A stretch of DNA of 64,000 bases from Paractinoplanes aksuensis. GTDB lineage: Bacteria > Actinomycetota > Actinomycetes > Mycobacteriales > Micromonosporaceae. A program made the translations under genes and the position numbers. This document shows positions 35,515-46,549 of this stretch, piece after piece; the stretch's first letter is position 1, and each line of letters starts with the position of its first letter. Location of the stretch: positions 124,001 to 188,000 of the forward strand of contig NZ_JAMYJR010000032.1 in assembly GCF_024137025.1 (NCBI RefSeq). Reading direction: 5' to 3'. Under the pieces are notes generated by a model, which was not told where the DNA came from, searched no databases, and was given only the letters and a program-made list of their open reading frames with translations.

Positions 35515-37650
35515 TCAGACCGTGAATCGATCGACGAGTCCGGTCAGCCGGCGCGCGGTCGCGTTCAGCTCGTCGGCCGCCCGGTGCGAGACCGACACCG
35601 AGCGCCGGGTGCCGTCGACCGCTCCGCTGACGGCGTCGATGCCGCTGGCGATGTCCCGGCTGCCCGAGGCCACCTCGGAGATGTTGCGGGCCATCTCGGC
35701 CGTCGTCGCGGCCTGCTCCTCGACGGCCGCCGCGATCGCCGTCTGATAGTCGTTGACCTGCGCGATCCGGGCCGTGATGGCCTCGATAGCGGTGACCGCC
35801 CGGTTGGTGTCGCTCTCGATCGCGGCCACCCGCTCGGTCACGTCCTCGGTGGCCCGGGCCGTCTCCTGGGCCAGCTCCTTGACCTCGGTCGCGACCACGG
35901 CGAAGCCCTTGCCGGTCTCGCCGGCCCGGGCCGCCTCGATGGTGGCGTTCAGGGCCAGCAGGTTGGTCTGCTCGGCGATGCTGGCGATCAGCCGCACCAC
36001 GTCGGCGATCTTCGTGGTCGAGATCCGCAGCTCGCCGATCACGTCGGCCGCGGCCGCGGTCAGCCCCACGCCGTCCCGGCCGGCCTGGGCCGCGTCCTGC
36101 GCGTTGCTCGAGATCTCCGAGATCGAGGCGCCCATCTGCTCGGCCCCCGCGGCCACCGTCTGCACCACGTGCGAGACGCCCTCGGCGGCCACGTTGACCG
36201 TGCCCGCCTGCGAGGCCGCGGTCTCGGCCGAGCCGGCCAGCTCGCCTCCGGTCGCGGCCACCTGCTGAGCGGTCGCGGCCACCCCGTGCGAGGCCGAGGT
36301 CACTTCGACCATCACCGTCCGCAGCTCGGCCACCGCCGTGTTGAGCTCGGTGCCGGCCACGGCGATCTCGTCCTTGCCGTCCACCGGTACGGACACCGTG
36401 AGATCGCGGTGGGCCAGGCGGGACAACCCGTTCGTCAGCAGGCCGAGACGGCGCGAGATCCGCCGGGCGAAGACCACCGCCACGCCTCCGCCGATCAGGG
36501 CCAGCAGCGCGGCGACCAGGCCGAAGATCACCAACATGTCCCGGCGGCCGTCGCGCACGGCCGTGATCGGGCCGGCGGCGTCGGCGTCGTAACCGCCGAT
36601 CGCGATCGCCCACTGGTACGGCGCGTAGTAGGTGACCGACGTGGTGGTCGGGCCGGCGGGCGCCCCGGCCGAGCCGGGCAGCTGGTACGACGTACGCCAG
36701 ACCTCGCCCGCGGCCAGTGCCGGCGCCTTGGTCACGATCTCCTCGACGTACTTCTTCCCGTCGGCGTCGGTGGCGTCGAGGTCCACCCCGGCCGCGCCGC
36801 CCTCGATGTTGGTGGCGACGATCCGGCCGGCGTCCGTGGGCGCGGTGCTCAGCACGGCCAGCCATCCGTTCGCGCCGACCTCGCCCGCGGCCACCGCCTC
36901 GGTCAGGTCGGTGAGCGCTTCGGCCTGCGGCACGCCGGCGAACAGCGAACCGATCACGCGGCCCGAGGCGTCCTTGATCGGGGCGTACGTGGTGATGTAG
37001 GGAGTGCCGACGACCAGCGCCACGCCGCGGTAGGTCTTGCCCGCCTTGATCGCGGTGGCGACGGCGTTCGGCTTGCCGTCGGGACCGACGGCCGGGATGT
37101 ACGTGCCGATCGCCCGCTTGCCGGTGGCGGCCCGGACGGTCGTGCCCACCCGCAGCAGGTCACCCGCGGCGTTCATCCGCTGGAACACGGTGATCGCGCC
37201 GCCGGCCACGGCCTGGGCGTCGTCGACGTAGGGGGTCGCCCGCTTGGGGTCGGTGTTCTGGCCGAGCCAGGTCCCGCCGACCGTCATCCGGGGCAACGTC
37301 ACCGTGGTCCTGGCCTGGCTCACCTGGTTGGTCGCGGTCCAGGTCGCGCTCCGGTCGCTCAACCGGGCGCCGCCGCGCTGACCGAGCAGGCCGGTGGCGG
37401 CGTTCAGGCTGACGTCGACGCTGTCCTGCACCACGTTGCCCACCGACTGGACCAGCGTGGTCACGTTGGTGGTCAGACGGTCGAGCGACTGGGCGTTCTG
37501 GGCGACGACCTTCTGCTCGGTGTTGTCGGCGAAGTTGCTGCTCTCCCAGGCCCCCGCGACGACCAGGACGGCCGCGGTGGCGATCACCCCACCCAGGCCC
37601 AGGGCCAGGAGCTTGTGACTGATCTGCATGCCGCGGCGGCTCTGTCCCAC
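35515..37650 (-). CDS. Methyl-accepting chemotaxis protein with Cache-type sensor
   Basis: 711 residues: transmembrane helix 1 (about 12-34), a periplasmic-like sensor (about 40-370) with double-Cache features (TYAPIKDASGRVIGSLFAGVP; YYAPYQWAIAIGGY), transmembrane helix 2 (371-394), HAMP (395-447) and MCP signalling domain (about 460-711) with the invariant tip EQTNLLALNATIEAARAGETG. It should signal through CheW/CheA, none of which is in the window. Consistent with a motile-spore actinomycete. Confidence 0.93.
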   Translation of the reverse strand: MGQSRRGMQISHKLLALGLGGVIATAAVLVVAGAWESSNFADNTEQKVVAQNAQSLDRLTTNVTTLVQSVGNVVQDSVDVSLNAATGLLGQRGGARLSDRSATWTATNQVSQARTTVTLPRMTVGGTWLGQNTDPKRATPYVDDAQAVAGGAITVFQRMNAAGDLLRVGTTVRAATGKRAIGTYIPAVGPDGKPNAVATAIKAGKTYRGVALVVGTPYITTYAPIKDASGRVIGSLFAGVPQAEALTDLTEAVAAGEVGANGWLAVLSTAPTDAGRIVATNIEGGAAGVDLDATDADGKKYVEEIVTKAPALAAGEVWRTSYQLPGSAGAPAGPTTTSVTYYAPYQWAIAIGGYDADAAGPITAVRDGRRDMLVIFGLVAALLALIGGGVAVVFARRISRRLGLLTNGLSRLAHRDLTVSVPVDGKDEIAVAGTELNTAVAELRTVMVEVTSASHGVAATAQQVAATGGELAGSAETAASQAGTVNVAAEGVSHVVQTVAAGAEQMGASISEISSNAQDAAQAGRDGVGLTAAAADVIGELRISTTKIADVVRLIASIAEQTNLLALNATIEAARAGETGKGFAVVATEVKELAQETARATEDVTERVAAIESDTNRAVTAIEAITARIAQVNDYQTAIAAAVEEQAATTAEMARNISEVASGSRDIASGIDAVSGAVDGTRRSVSVSHRAADELNATARRLTGLVDRFTV

Positions 37651-37685
37651 CTAGGCCCTATCGGCGGGGTCGCCCCGGGGCTGAG

Positions 37686-37713
37686 CCGGATCCGCCCTTT
37701 CGGGCGGATCCGG
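37686..37713 (-). terminator. Terminator downstream of aceE
   Basis: CCGGATCCGCCC pairs with GGGCGGATCCGG (12-bp perfect stem, TTTC loop), 9 bp after the aceE stop on the minus strand. No T-tract. Confidence 0.85.
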
Positions 37714-37721
37714 CGGATATC

Positions 37722-40466
<2,745 letters not shown>

Positions 40467-40617
40467 TCCTCTTGGTCGGGTGTCGGAACCGAGCGGCCCA
40501 TTGTGTGAGTCGCGCGGGTGTAACTCCATCCTGCCCCTTCGCCGTGCGCATCGTCACGCCTACCTTGCACGCGGCGATGAGAGACACATTGACTACCGAT
40601 GAGTAACTATTCGGTCA

Positions 40618-41022
40618 CTAACCAGGCAGGAAGCTGAACCTTACTTGGCGTTCCTGGTTGTCCCCGTTGGTGTCCACCAGGCAGATCGACTGCCAGGTGC
40701 CGAGGGCGATCCGGCCGCCGATCACGGGCAGCGACGCGTACGGCGGGATCCAGGCCGGCAGCACGTGGTCGCGCCCGTGCCCCTTCGAGCCGTGGCGGTG
40801 CCGCCAGCGGTCCTCGGCCGGCAGGAGCTGGTCGATCGCGGTCAGCAGGTCGTCGTCGGAGCCGGCGCCGGTCTCGATGATCGCCAGACCGGCGGTGGCG
40901 TGCGGCACGAACACGTGCAGCAGCCCGTCCCCTTCGGACTCGACGAACCGCTCGGCCTCACGGGTGATGTCCCGGACCGCGGGACGCGACCCGGTCCGAA
41001 CCGTGATCAACTCGGTACGCAT
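40618..41022 (-). CDS. YjbQ/UPF0047 family (secondary thiamine-phosphate synthase-like)
   Basis: 134 residues. Conserved motifs PHATAGLAIIETG, HGRDHVLPAW, and LGTWQSICLVDTNG are the metal/ligand positions of this family, members of which showed weak thiamine-phosphate synthase activity; the true role is uncertain. Starts 54 bp from the divergent E1 gene. Confidence 0.88.
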   Translation of the reverse strand: MRTELITVRTGSRPAVRDITREAERFVESEGDGLLHVFVPHATAGLAIIETGAGSDDDLLTAIDQLLPAEDRWRHRHGSKGHGRDHVLPAWIPPYASLPVIGGRIALGTWQSICLVDTNGDNQERQVRFSFLPG

Positions 41023-41076
41023 GACCCGAGTCTGCCAGCCCCGTCGCAGCTCCCGGTGGGTGGGAGCATTTCTCCC

Positions 41077-43347
41077 ATGGCGGGGCTCGCCCCGGTCGGT
41101 AATGCTGGTCCGGTGACCACCCCGCAGAACCTCGACGAGCGTTTCCGCGACGCTGTGTCGGCGCTCACCCCGCCAGGTGATCGACGTGCCCCGGGTGACC
41201 CTGTCCGCGACGGCTCGGCGCTCACCGGCGCCCGCGCCCTCGAACTGTTCGACGCCCAGCTCGCCAGCCGCCACCTCGACCTGGCCGCGCGCTGGTTGCG
41301 CAGCTTCAACGAGGGCTTCTACACCATCGGCTCGTCCGGCCACGAGGGCAACGCCGCGGTCGCCGCCGCCCTGCTGCCCACCGACCCGGCCCTTTTGCAC
41401 TACCGGTCGGCCGCGTTCTTCTGCGCCCGGGCCAAGAGCCTGCCCGACGCCGCCCGCGACGTGCTGCGCGGCGTCGTCGCCTCGGCCCGCGAGCCCATCG
41501 CCGGCGGCCGCCACAAGGTCTTCGGCAGCGCCGACCTCAACATCATCCCGACCACCTCGACCGTGGCCTCGCACCTGCCCCGGGCGGTCGGGCTGGCCCA
41601 CGCGCTGTCCCGGCCGCGCGCCGACAGCCGGTGGGTGCGCGACGCCATCGCGGTGGCGTCCTTCGGCGACGCCTCGGCCAACCACGCTGCGGCCACGGCC
41701 GCGCTGAACTCGGCCGGGTGGTTCGAGCACTCCGGCGTACGGCTGCCCCTGCTGCTGATCTGCGAGGACAACGGGCTGGGGATCAGTGTGCCCACGCCCG
41801 GCGGCTGGCTGGCGGCCATGCTCGGGTCGCGGCCCGGGCTGCGCTACACGGCGGCCGACGGGTGTGACCTGGCCGCCACCTACGACGCGGCGAGCGAGGC
41901 GGCCGGCTTCGTGCGCCGGGAACGCCGGCCCGCCGTGCTGCACCTGTCGGCCGTACGCCTGATGGGCCACGCCGGGGCCGACGCCGAGGTCGCCTACCGC
42001 ACCACCGACGAGATCAACGCCGATCTGGCCCGCGACCCCCTCGTCGGCACCGCCCGCCTGCTGGTCGAGGCCGGTCTGCTCGGCCCCGACGAGGTCATCA
42101 CCCGCTACGACGAGGTCGGCTGGCAGGTGCGCAAGGTGGCCGAAGAGGTGCTGGGCGAGCCCAAGCTGGCCAACGTGGCCGAGATCGTCGCCCCGCTCGC
42201 CCCGCGCCGGCCGCTGCGGGCCGCCCACGAGATCACCGAGGTCGCCTCGCGGGCCCTCGGCCCCGGCGCGGCCGCCCGCTCCCGTGCCTTCGGCGGAAAA
42301 CTGCCCGAGCAGTCCGGGCCGCTCACGCTGGCCCAGACCATCAACGCCACGCTCACCGACGCCCTGGCCTACCACCCCGGCGTCCAGGTCTTCGGCGAGG
42401 ACGTGGGGCGCAAGGGCGGCGTGTACGGGGTCACGAAGCACCTGCAGGAGCGGTTCGGCGCCGAGCGGGTGTTCGACACGCTGCTCGACGAGACGACGAT
42501 CCTCGGGCTGGCCCTCGGGGCGGGGCTCGACGGGCAACTCCCCGTACCGGAAATTCAGTACCTGGCCTACCTGCACAACGCCGAGGACCAGCTGCGCGGC
42601 GAGGCCGCCACCATGTCGTTCTTCTCGTCCGGGGCCTACCGCAACCCGATGGTCGTGCGGGTGGCCGGGCTCGCCTACCAGCAATCCTTCGGCGGGCACT
42701 TCCACAATGACAACTCGGTGGCCGTGCTGCGCGACATCCCCGGCCTGGTGCTGGCCGTGCCCAGCCGGCCCAGCGACGCCGCGCCCATGCTGCGCTCGTG
42801 CCTGGCCTCGGCCGCGGCCGACGGCACGGTCTGCGTGTTCCTCGAGCCGATCGCGCTCTACCACACCCGCGACCTGCACCAGCAGGGCGACAACGAGTGG
42901 CTGGCCCCCTACGCCGGCCCCGGCGCCTGGGCCACCGAGCACGTGCCGATCGGCCGTGCCCGCACCTACCCGGTCGGCACCGCCACCGATCTGACCATCA
43001 TTACGTACGGCAACGGGCTGCGCATGTCGCTGCGGGTCGCGGCCAAGCTGGCCGAGCAGGGCTACGGATCCCGAGTGGTGGACCTCCGCTGGTTGAATCC
43101 GCTGCCCGTCAACGACCTCGTCCGCGAGGCCGGCGCCACCGGTCGCGTGCTCATCGTCGACGAGACCCGCCGCTCCGGCGGTGTCGGCGAGGGCGTGCTG
43201 GCGGCCCTGGTGGACGGCGGTTTTGTCGGCGCGGCCAGGCGGATCGCCTCGGCTGATTCGCTGATTCCGCTGGGTCCGGCCGCGCAGCATGTGCTGGTGG
43301 GGGAGGATGCGATCACACAGGGTGCCCGCGCGCTGCTGGCCCGGTAA
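41077..43347 (+). CDS. Fused E1 alpha/beta subunit of a branched-chain 2-oxoacid dehydrogenase
   Basis: 756 residues from ATG 41077 (GTG 41113 is an alternative). The alpha half has the TPP motif (VASFGDASANHAAATAALNSAGW ... ICEDNGLGIS), with GDA instead of GDG. The beta half begins about residue 415 with the FGEDVGRKGGVYG motif and ends with IVDETRRSGGVGEGV. Fused E1 proteins of this type occur in actinobacteria and can provide branched acyl-CoA primers for FabH. No E2 or E3 gene is adjacent, so it must share one encoded elsewhere. Confidence 0.88.
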   Translation: MAGLAPVGNAGPVTTPQNLDERFRDAVSALTPPGDRRAPGDPVRDGSALTGARALELFDAQLASRHLDLAARWLRSFNEGFYTIGSSGHEGNAAVAAALLPTDPALLHYRSAAFFCARAKSLPDAARDVLRGVVASAREPIAGGRHKVFGSADLNIIPTTSTVASHLPRAVGLAHALSRPRADSRWVRDAIAVASFGDASANHAAATAALNSAGWFEHSGVRLPLLLICEDNGLGISVPTPGGWLAAMLGSRPGLRYTAADGCDLAATYDAASEAAGFVRRERRPAVLHLSAVRLMGHAGADAEVAYRTTDEINADLARDPLVGTARLLVEAGLLGPDEVITRYDEVGWQVRKVAEEVLGEPKLANVAEIVAPLAPRRPLRAAHEITEVASRALGPGAAARSRAFGGKLPEQSGPLTLAQTINATLTDALAYHPGVQVFGEDVGRKGGVYGVTKHLQERFGAERVFDTLLDETTILGLALGAGLDGQLPVPEIQYLAYLHNAEDQLRGEAATMSFFSSGAYRNPMVVRVAGLAYQQSFGGHFHNDNSVAVLRDIPGLVLAVPSRPSDAAPMLRSCLASAAADGTVCVFLEPIALYHTRDLHQQGDNEWLAPYAGPGAWATEHVPIGRARTYPVGTATDLTIITYGNGLRMSLRVAAKLAEQGYGSRVVDLRWLNPLPVNDLVREAGATGRVLIVDETRRSGGVGEGVLAALVDGGFVGAARRIASADSLIPLGPAAQHVLVGEDAITQGARALLAR

Positions 43348-43442
43348 ATTGCCTCACACCCGGTGCGCCACTTGCGCTGGGGCCCGGGAGTGTGTGGACT
43401 AACCCCAGTTCACGGAAATTGACAGCTAGGAGGACTTAGACA

Positions 43443-43874
43443 GTGAGCGCGACCGCTGGTCAGGCCGACGGCGTACGTAGCCTGGCGGACCGGTTCGGCT
43501 TCGAGCCGAACATGGTGGTCATGGAGATGGGCTACGACGACGATGTCGACGAAGACCTCCGTGACGCCCTGACCGAACGTGTCGGCGAGTTGGTCGACGA
43601 AGACACCGACGAGGTCGTCGACGCGGTGCTGTTGTGGTACCGCGACGGTGACGGTGACCTTTTCGAAATTCTCACCGACGCCCTGGGCCCCCTCGCCGAC
43701 AACGGCGTGGTGTGGCTGCTGACCCCCAAGGCCGGGCGGGACAACCACGTCGAACCGAGCGAGATCAGCGAATCGGCCCCCACGGCCGGCTTGCAGCAGA
43801 CCTCGACGGTCAACGCGGGCAAGGACTGGACCGGCGCCCGGTTGGTCACCCCCAAGGGGAACAAGAAGAAGTAG
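43443..43874 (+). CDS. DUF3052 family protein
   Basis: 143 residues from GTG 43443, preceded by AGGAGG 8 bp upstream. Strongly acidic N-terminal two thirds (GYDDDVDEDLRDALTERVGELVDEDTDEV) and a WLLTPKAGR core; C-terminal basic KGNKKK. A conserved actinobacterial family next to aceE and a peroxiredoxin; function unknown. Confidence 0.88.
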   Translation: MSATAGQADGVRSLADRFGFEPNMVVMEMGYDDDVDEDLRDALTERVGELVDEDTDEVVDAVLLWYRDGDGDLFEILTDALGPLADNGVVWLLTPKAGRDNHVEPSEISESAPTAGLQQTSTVNAGKDWTGARLVTPKGNKKK

Positions 43875-43924
43875 CTCACTGCCCTGAGTCCTACCGGTCG
43901 GCGTCCCTGGGGCGCCGACCCGGT

Positions 43925-43930
43925 TAGGGT
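43925..43930 (+). promoter_or_regulatory. Candidate -10 (TAGGGT) for a leaderless peroxiredoxin transcript
   Basis: TAGGGT fits TANNNT and ends eight bases before ATG 43938; no Shine-Dalgarno precedes the ATG, so a leaderless transcript is plausible. Confidence 0.4.
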
Positions 43931-43937
43931 TGTGCCC

Positions 43938-44408
43938 ATGCCACTGCCGGTCGGCGCTGTCGCGCCCGATTTCACCCTGAAAGACCAGAACAATCAGCCC
44001 GTACGCCTGGCTGACTTCCACGGTCGCAAGGCAGTGCTGCTGGTGTTCTATCCCTTCACGTTCACCGGCACCTGCCAGGGCGAGCTGGCCGAGATCCGGG
44101 ACAACCTGGCCGTCTACCAGAACGACCGGGTGCAGGTGCTGGCCGTGAGCGTCGACTCGGTCTACGCCCACAAGGTGTGGGCCCTGCAGGAGGGCTTCGA
44201 CTTCCCGCTGCTGGCCGACTTCTGGCCGCACGGCGGCGTGGCCCAGGCTTACGACGTCTTCCACACCGACGGCGGCATGGCCAACCGGGGCACCTTCCTC
44301 ATCGACTCGGGCGGCGTGATCCGCTTCGCCGAGATGCTGGGCCCCGGCGAGTCCCGAGACCAGAACGCCTGGCGCGAGGCCCTGTCCGGCCTGCCGGCCC
44401 GACCTTAG
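43938..44408 (+). CDS. Peroxiredoxin, AhpE/1-Cys type
   Basis: 156 residues from ATG 43938. Peroxidatic Cys46 lies in YPFTFTGTCQGEL (Prx Txx(x)C motif). No second resolving Cys is present, so it should be a 1-Cys enzyme needing an external thiol such as mycothiol. It reduces hydroperoxides. Last chromosomal gene before tRNA-Val; same neighbours as in other actinobacteria. Confidence 0.9.
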   Translation: MPLPVGAVAPDFTLKDQNNQPVRLADFHGRKAVLLVFYPFTFTGTCQGELAEIRDNLAVYQNDRVQVLAVSVDSVYAHKVWALQEGFDFPLLADFWPHGGVAQAYDVFHTDGGMANRGTFLIDSGGVIRFAEMLGPGESRDQNAWREALSGLPARP

Positions 44409-44433
44409 GTACGATGACCACTCCGGCCATGCC

Positions 44434-44505
44434 GGGCGCGTAGCTCAGTGGGAGAGCACTCGCCTTACAAGCGAGGGGTCGTAGGTTCGAAACCTACCGC
44501 GCCCA
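44434..44505 (+). tRNA. tRNA-Val (UAC anticodon)
   Basis: A 72-nt cloverleaf: acceptor GGGCGCG/CGCGCCC, D-loop with AGCTCAGTGGGAGAGC, anticodon stem CTCGC/GCGAG with loop CTTACAA (TAC at 44466-44468), T-loop GTTCGAA. CCA is not encoded. A TACGAT -10 element lies at 44410-44415. Its 3' portion is the attL core of the integrated element and remains intact. Confidence 0.97.
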
Positions 44506-44506
44506 C
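44463..44506 (+). repeat. attL core (44 bp, within tRNA-Val 3' half)
   Basis: Identical to 61232-61275. It runs from the anticodon loop through the discriminator base and one base beyond. Confidence 0.93.
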
Positions 44507-44570
44507 CCATTGACCAGGGCCGGAGCGGACAGAACTCGATCGGCCGTCCGCCCCGGTCTCAGTTTCGGTC

Positions 44571-45866
44571 TCAATTGGGCTTCCAGAGCAGGCCGGCGAC
44601 CTGCTCAGCGATCCCGTTGACCAGCTCCGGCGCGAGGTGCTGGTATCGCGTCGTCATGGCCATTTGGGACCAGCCCATCACCTCCATGACCGCCCGAGTC
44701 GGCACCCCGAGCACGAGCAAAATGGTCGCTGCCGTGTGGCGAGCGTCGTGCAACCGCGCGTCCCGGACTCCGGCCTCTTGCAGGAGCGCTTTCCAGGCGT
44801 CGTGGTCAGCGCGGGGATCGATTGGCCGCCCATTGGGCTGGGCGAAGACCCAATCACCTTCCTCCCACAGCTGCGCGGCCCTTTGGCGCTCGATGTCCTG
44901 AGCGGCTTTGTGGAGCCTCAGGGCTTCGACCAATGGGGCTGGAATGCCGACGGCCCGGCGGCCGGCCCGCGATTTCACGTCGACCTCTTTGAGTCCTCCG
45001 CCGTGCCGTTTTGGGCATTTGCTGGCGTGCCGCCGGCAGTCCTTCGGGCACGGGGGAGGGCAGGCCAATTGGTGCCGGGTGCAGTTCGGCGGGCACGGCG
45101 CGGTCTTGTGGAGTCGCGCTCCGCACTCGTTCGGGTTGTCGCAACCGTGCTGCCAACGGTGACGTTGCAGCTGCCGCGGAGTCCGTAGGCGTCCGGCTTC
45201 GAGGTCGATGCGCCGCCATTTGAGCCCGAGTGCCTCGCCCTTGCGCAGGCCGAGGGCCAGGGCCAGGGCGAATCGAACCCCATTTCGTTTCTCGGCGGCG
45301 ACGGCGAGCAGGCGTTGCGCCTCGGCGACGGTGAACGGCTCGATCTCCTGCTCGTCCAGGCGAGGCGGCTTCGCCAGTCGAGCGACGTTGCGAGTGAGAT
45401 GCCCCCGCCGCACGGCGACGTTGAGAGCGGTCTTCATGGTGCGATGTGTCTGGTGAGCGGTCCCCGGTGCGCTGCCGCGCCGGATCATGGCCGTGTAGAG
45501 CGTCTCCAGGTGCTCCGGCTCAAGTTTCTCCAGCCGGTGGGCGCCGACCCCCGGGATCAGGTGCTTGTAGACGGCGGCGCGGTACCCGACCATCGTGGTC
45601 TCCCGGACGGACGGCGCGGCGATGTTCTCCACCCAGTGCGTCAGCCAGGTGGCGACGGTCCACCTCTGACCGACCTTGCGGACAGTGCCGTTGTCGCGCT
45701 GCCGTTCCAGGTCGCGGACCTTGCGGGTGACGACCCCCTCGGTCTTGCCGCGGACGTGCCGCCGGTCGGGCCGGCCGTCGGGCTTGATGCCGACGGTGAC
45801 CCGACCGTGCCACGCCCCATCGGCGCCGAGGTAGATGCTCGATGCGCCGTTGGGCTTGCGTCCCAT
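44571..45866 (-). CDS. int: Tyrosine-recombinase integrase with cysteine-rich insert
   Basis: 431 residues. Catalytic residues: Arg208 (GLRKGEAL), His373-x-x-Arg376 (HDARHTA), Trp399 (MGWSQ) and Tyr408 (TRYQHL). N-terminal arm-binding domain about 10-60 and SAM-like core-binding domain about 70-160. Residues 241-290 form an insert between the Arg and the HxxR box with eight Cys (242, 248, 258, 262, 269, 273, 277, 284) and several His, probably zinc binding. It recombines attP with the tRNA-Val 3' end; gene lies directly next to attL, transcribed toward it. Confidence 0.95.
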   Translation of the reverse strand: MGRKPNGASSIYLGADGAWHGRVTVGIKPDGRPDRRHVRGKTEGVVTRKVRDLERQRDNGTVRKVGQRWTVATWLTHWVENIAAPSVRETTMVGYRAAVYKHLIPGVGAHRLEKLEPEHLETLYTAMIRRGSAPGTAHQTHRTMKTALNVAVRRGHLTRNVARLAKPPRLDEQEIEPFTVAEAQRLLAVAAEKRNGVRFALALALGLRKGEALGLKWRRIDLEAGRLRTPRQLQRHRWQHGCDNPNECGARLHKTAPCPPNCTRHQLACPPPCPKDCRRHASKCPKRHGGGLKEVDVKSRAGRRAVGIPAPLVEALRLHKAAQDIERQRAAQLWEEGDWVFAQPNGRPIDPRADHDAWKALLQEAGVRDARLHDARHTAATILLVLGVPTRAVMEVMGWSQMAMTTRYQHLAPELVNGIAEQVAGLLWKPN

Positions 45867-45879
45867 CTGTGATTTCCTT

Positions 45880-46089
45880 TCAGGCCGCGGGCGGCAGTTG
45901 GACGTTCTGCGCGCGGAGCCGGTTGACGTAGGCGGTCAGGCAGTCGCACGGGATGCGGCGGAGCCGGCCGATGGTGACGGACTCGATTTCGCCGCTGGTC
46001 ACCAGCGCGTACATGAGGGTTCGGCCGATGCCGAGCCGTTGGGCGGCTTGCTCGATCGTCAGGACGAGGGGGGTGGGGTCGGTTGCCAT
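45880..46089 (-). CDS. xis: Excisionase / helix-turn-helix DNA-binding protein
   Basis: 69 residues with a MerR-like/excise HTH (LTIEQAAQRLGIGRTLMYALVTSGEIESVTIGRLRRIP), the standard AICE Xis. ATG 46089 has GGGGAG 7 bp upstream. The stop is 13 bp before the int start, so xis and int are co-transcribed. Directs excision with Int. Confidence 0.9.
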   Translation of the reverse strand: MATDPTPLVLTIEQAAQRLGIGRTLMYALVTSGEIESVTIGRLRRIPCDCLTAYVNRLRAQNVQLPPAA

Positions 46090-46409
46090 GTCGTGTCTCC
46101 CCGTGGTCAGTGCGGCAGGGGTGTTGAGGCGCGTTGTAAGGCACGTTCCGGCCGGTCGGCGGAGCGGTTGAGGGCAGGTGGCCGCGCGGTGTGACGGCGT
46201 TCTCCTCGGCCCGCTGAGGGCGCCGTGAAGCCAAGATCCGGGGCGGGTGAGGGTGGCTGGATGCGCGGATGCGGCAGCGTGGCTCTGGGCGGGCCGAGTT
46301 TCTGGCTGCCGGGGCGGGGGCGGCTCGGTTTTGAGGGGGTAAGCCGTACCAGCCGTACCAGCCGTACCAGTGCAGGTCAGGGGCGGTACGGATCTTGAGG
46401 TGGTACGGC
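46090..46409. other. Rep-xis intergenic region with iterons
   Basis: No ORF is supported here. It contains the left three tandem iterons (46342-46368), a partial copy and half of the left palindrome. Upstream (46090-46340) I see only GC-rich sequence with the xis ribosome-binding site. Confidence 0.7.
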
Positions 46410-46549
46410 TCAAGCCGTACCAGTGGCATCTTCGTCGGGCGGCGGGGGCATCTCGTCGAGGGCGGCTTGGTACGGCTTGAGCCGTACCACGTTGTCAAGC
46501 CGTACCGCCTCTGAGCTGGGCGGGTACGGCTGGTACGGCTGGTACGGCT
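46342..46549. repeat. Symmetrical array of eleven 9-bp iterons (AGCCGTACC / GGTACGGCT), candidate replication origin
   Basis: Perfect copies: AGCCGTACC at 46342, 46351, 46360 (tandem, head to tail), 46413, 46480 and 46498; GGTACGGCT at 46402, 46469, 46523, 46532 and 46541 (last three tandem). Pairs 46402-46421 and 46469-46488 are 20-bp palindromes that are exact reverse complements of each other. A partial GGTACGG is at 46385. The outer triplets face each other in opposite orientation. The array overlaps the rep stop codon and its C-terminal codons (PYQPYQPYPP). Iterons of this kind are Rep-binding sites in plasmids; the replication role here is inferred. Confidence 0.85.

Noticed and set aside
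41077..43347. Transketolase or DXP synthase
   Set aside because: It has the alpha-then-beta order and the motifs of 2-oxoacid dehydrogenase E1, not the transketolase order.
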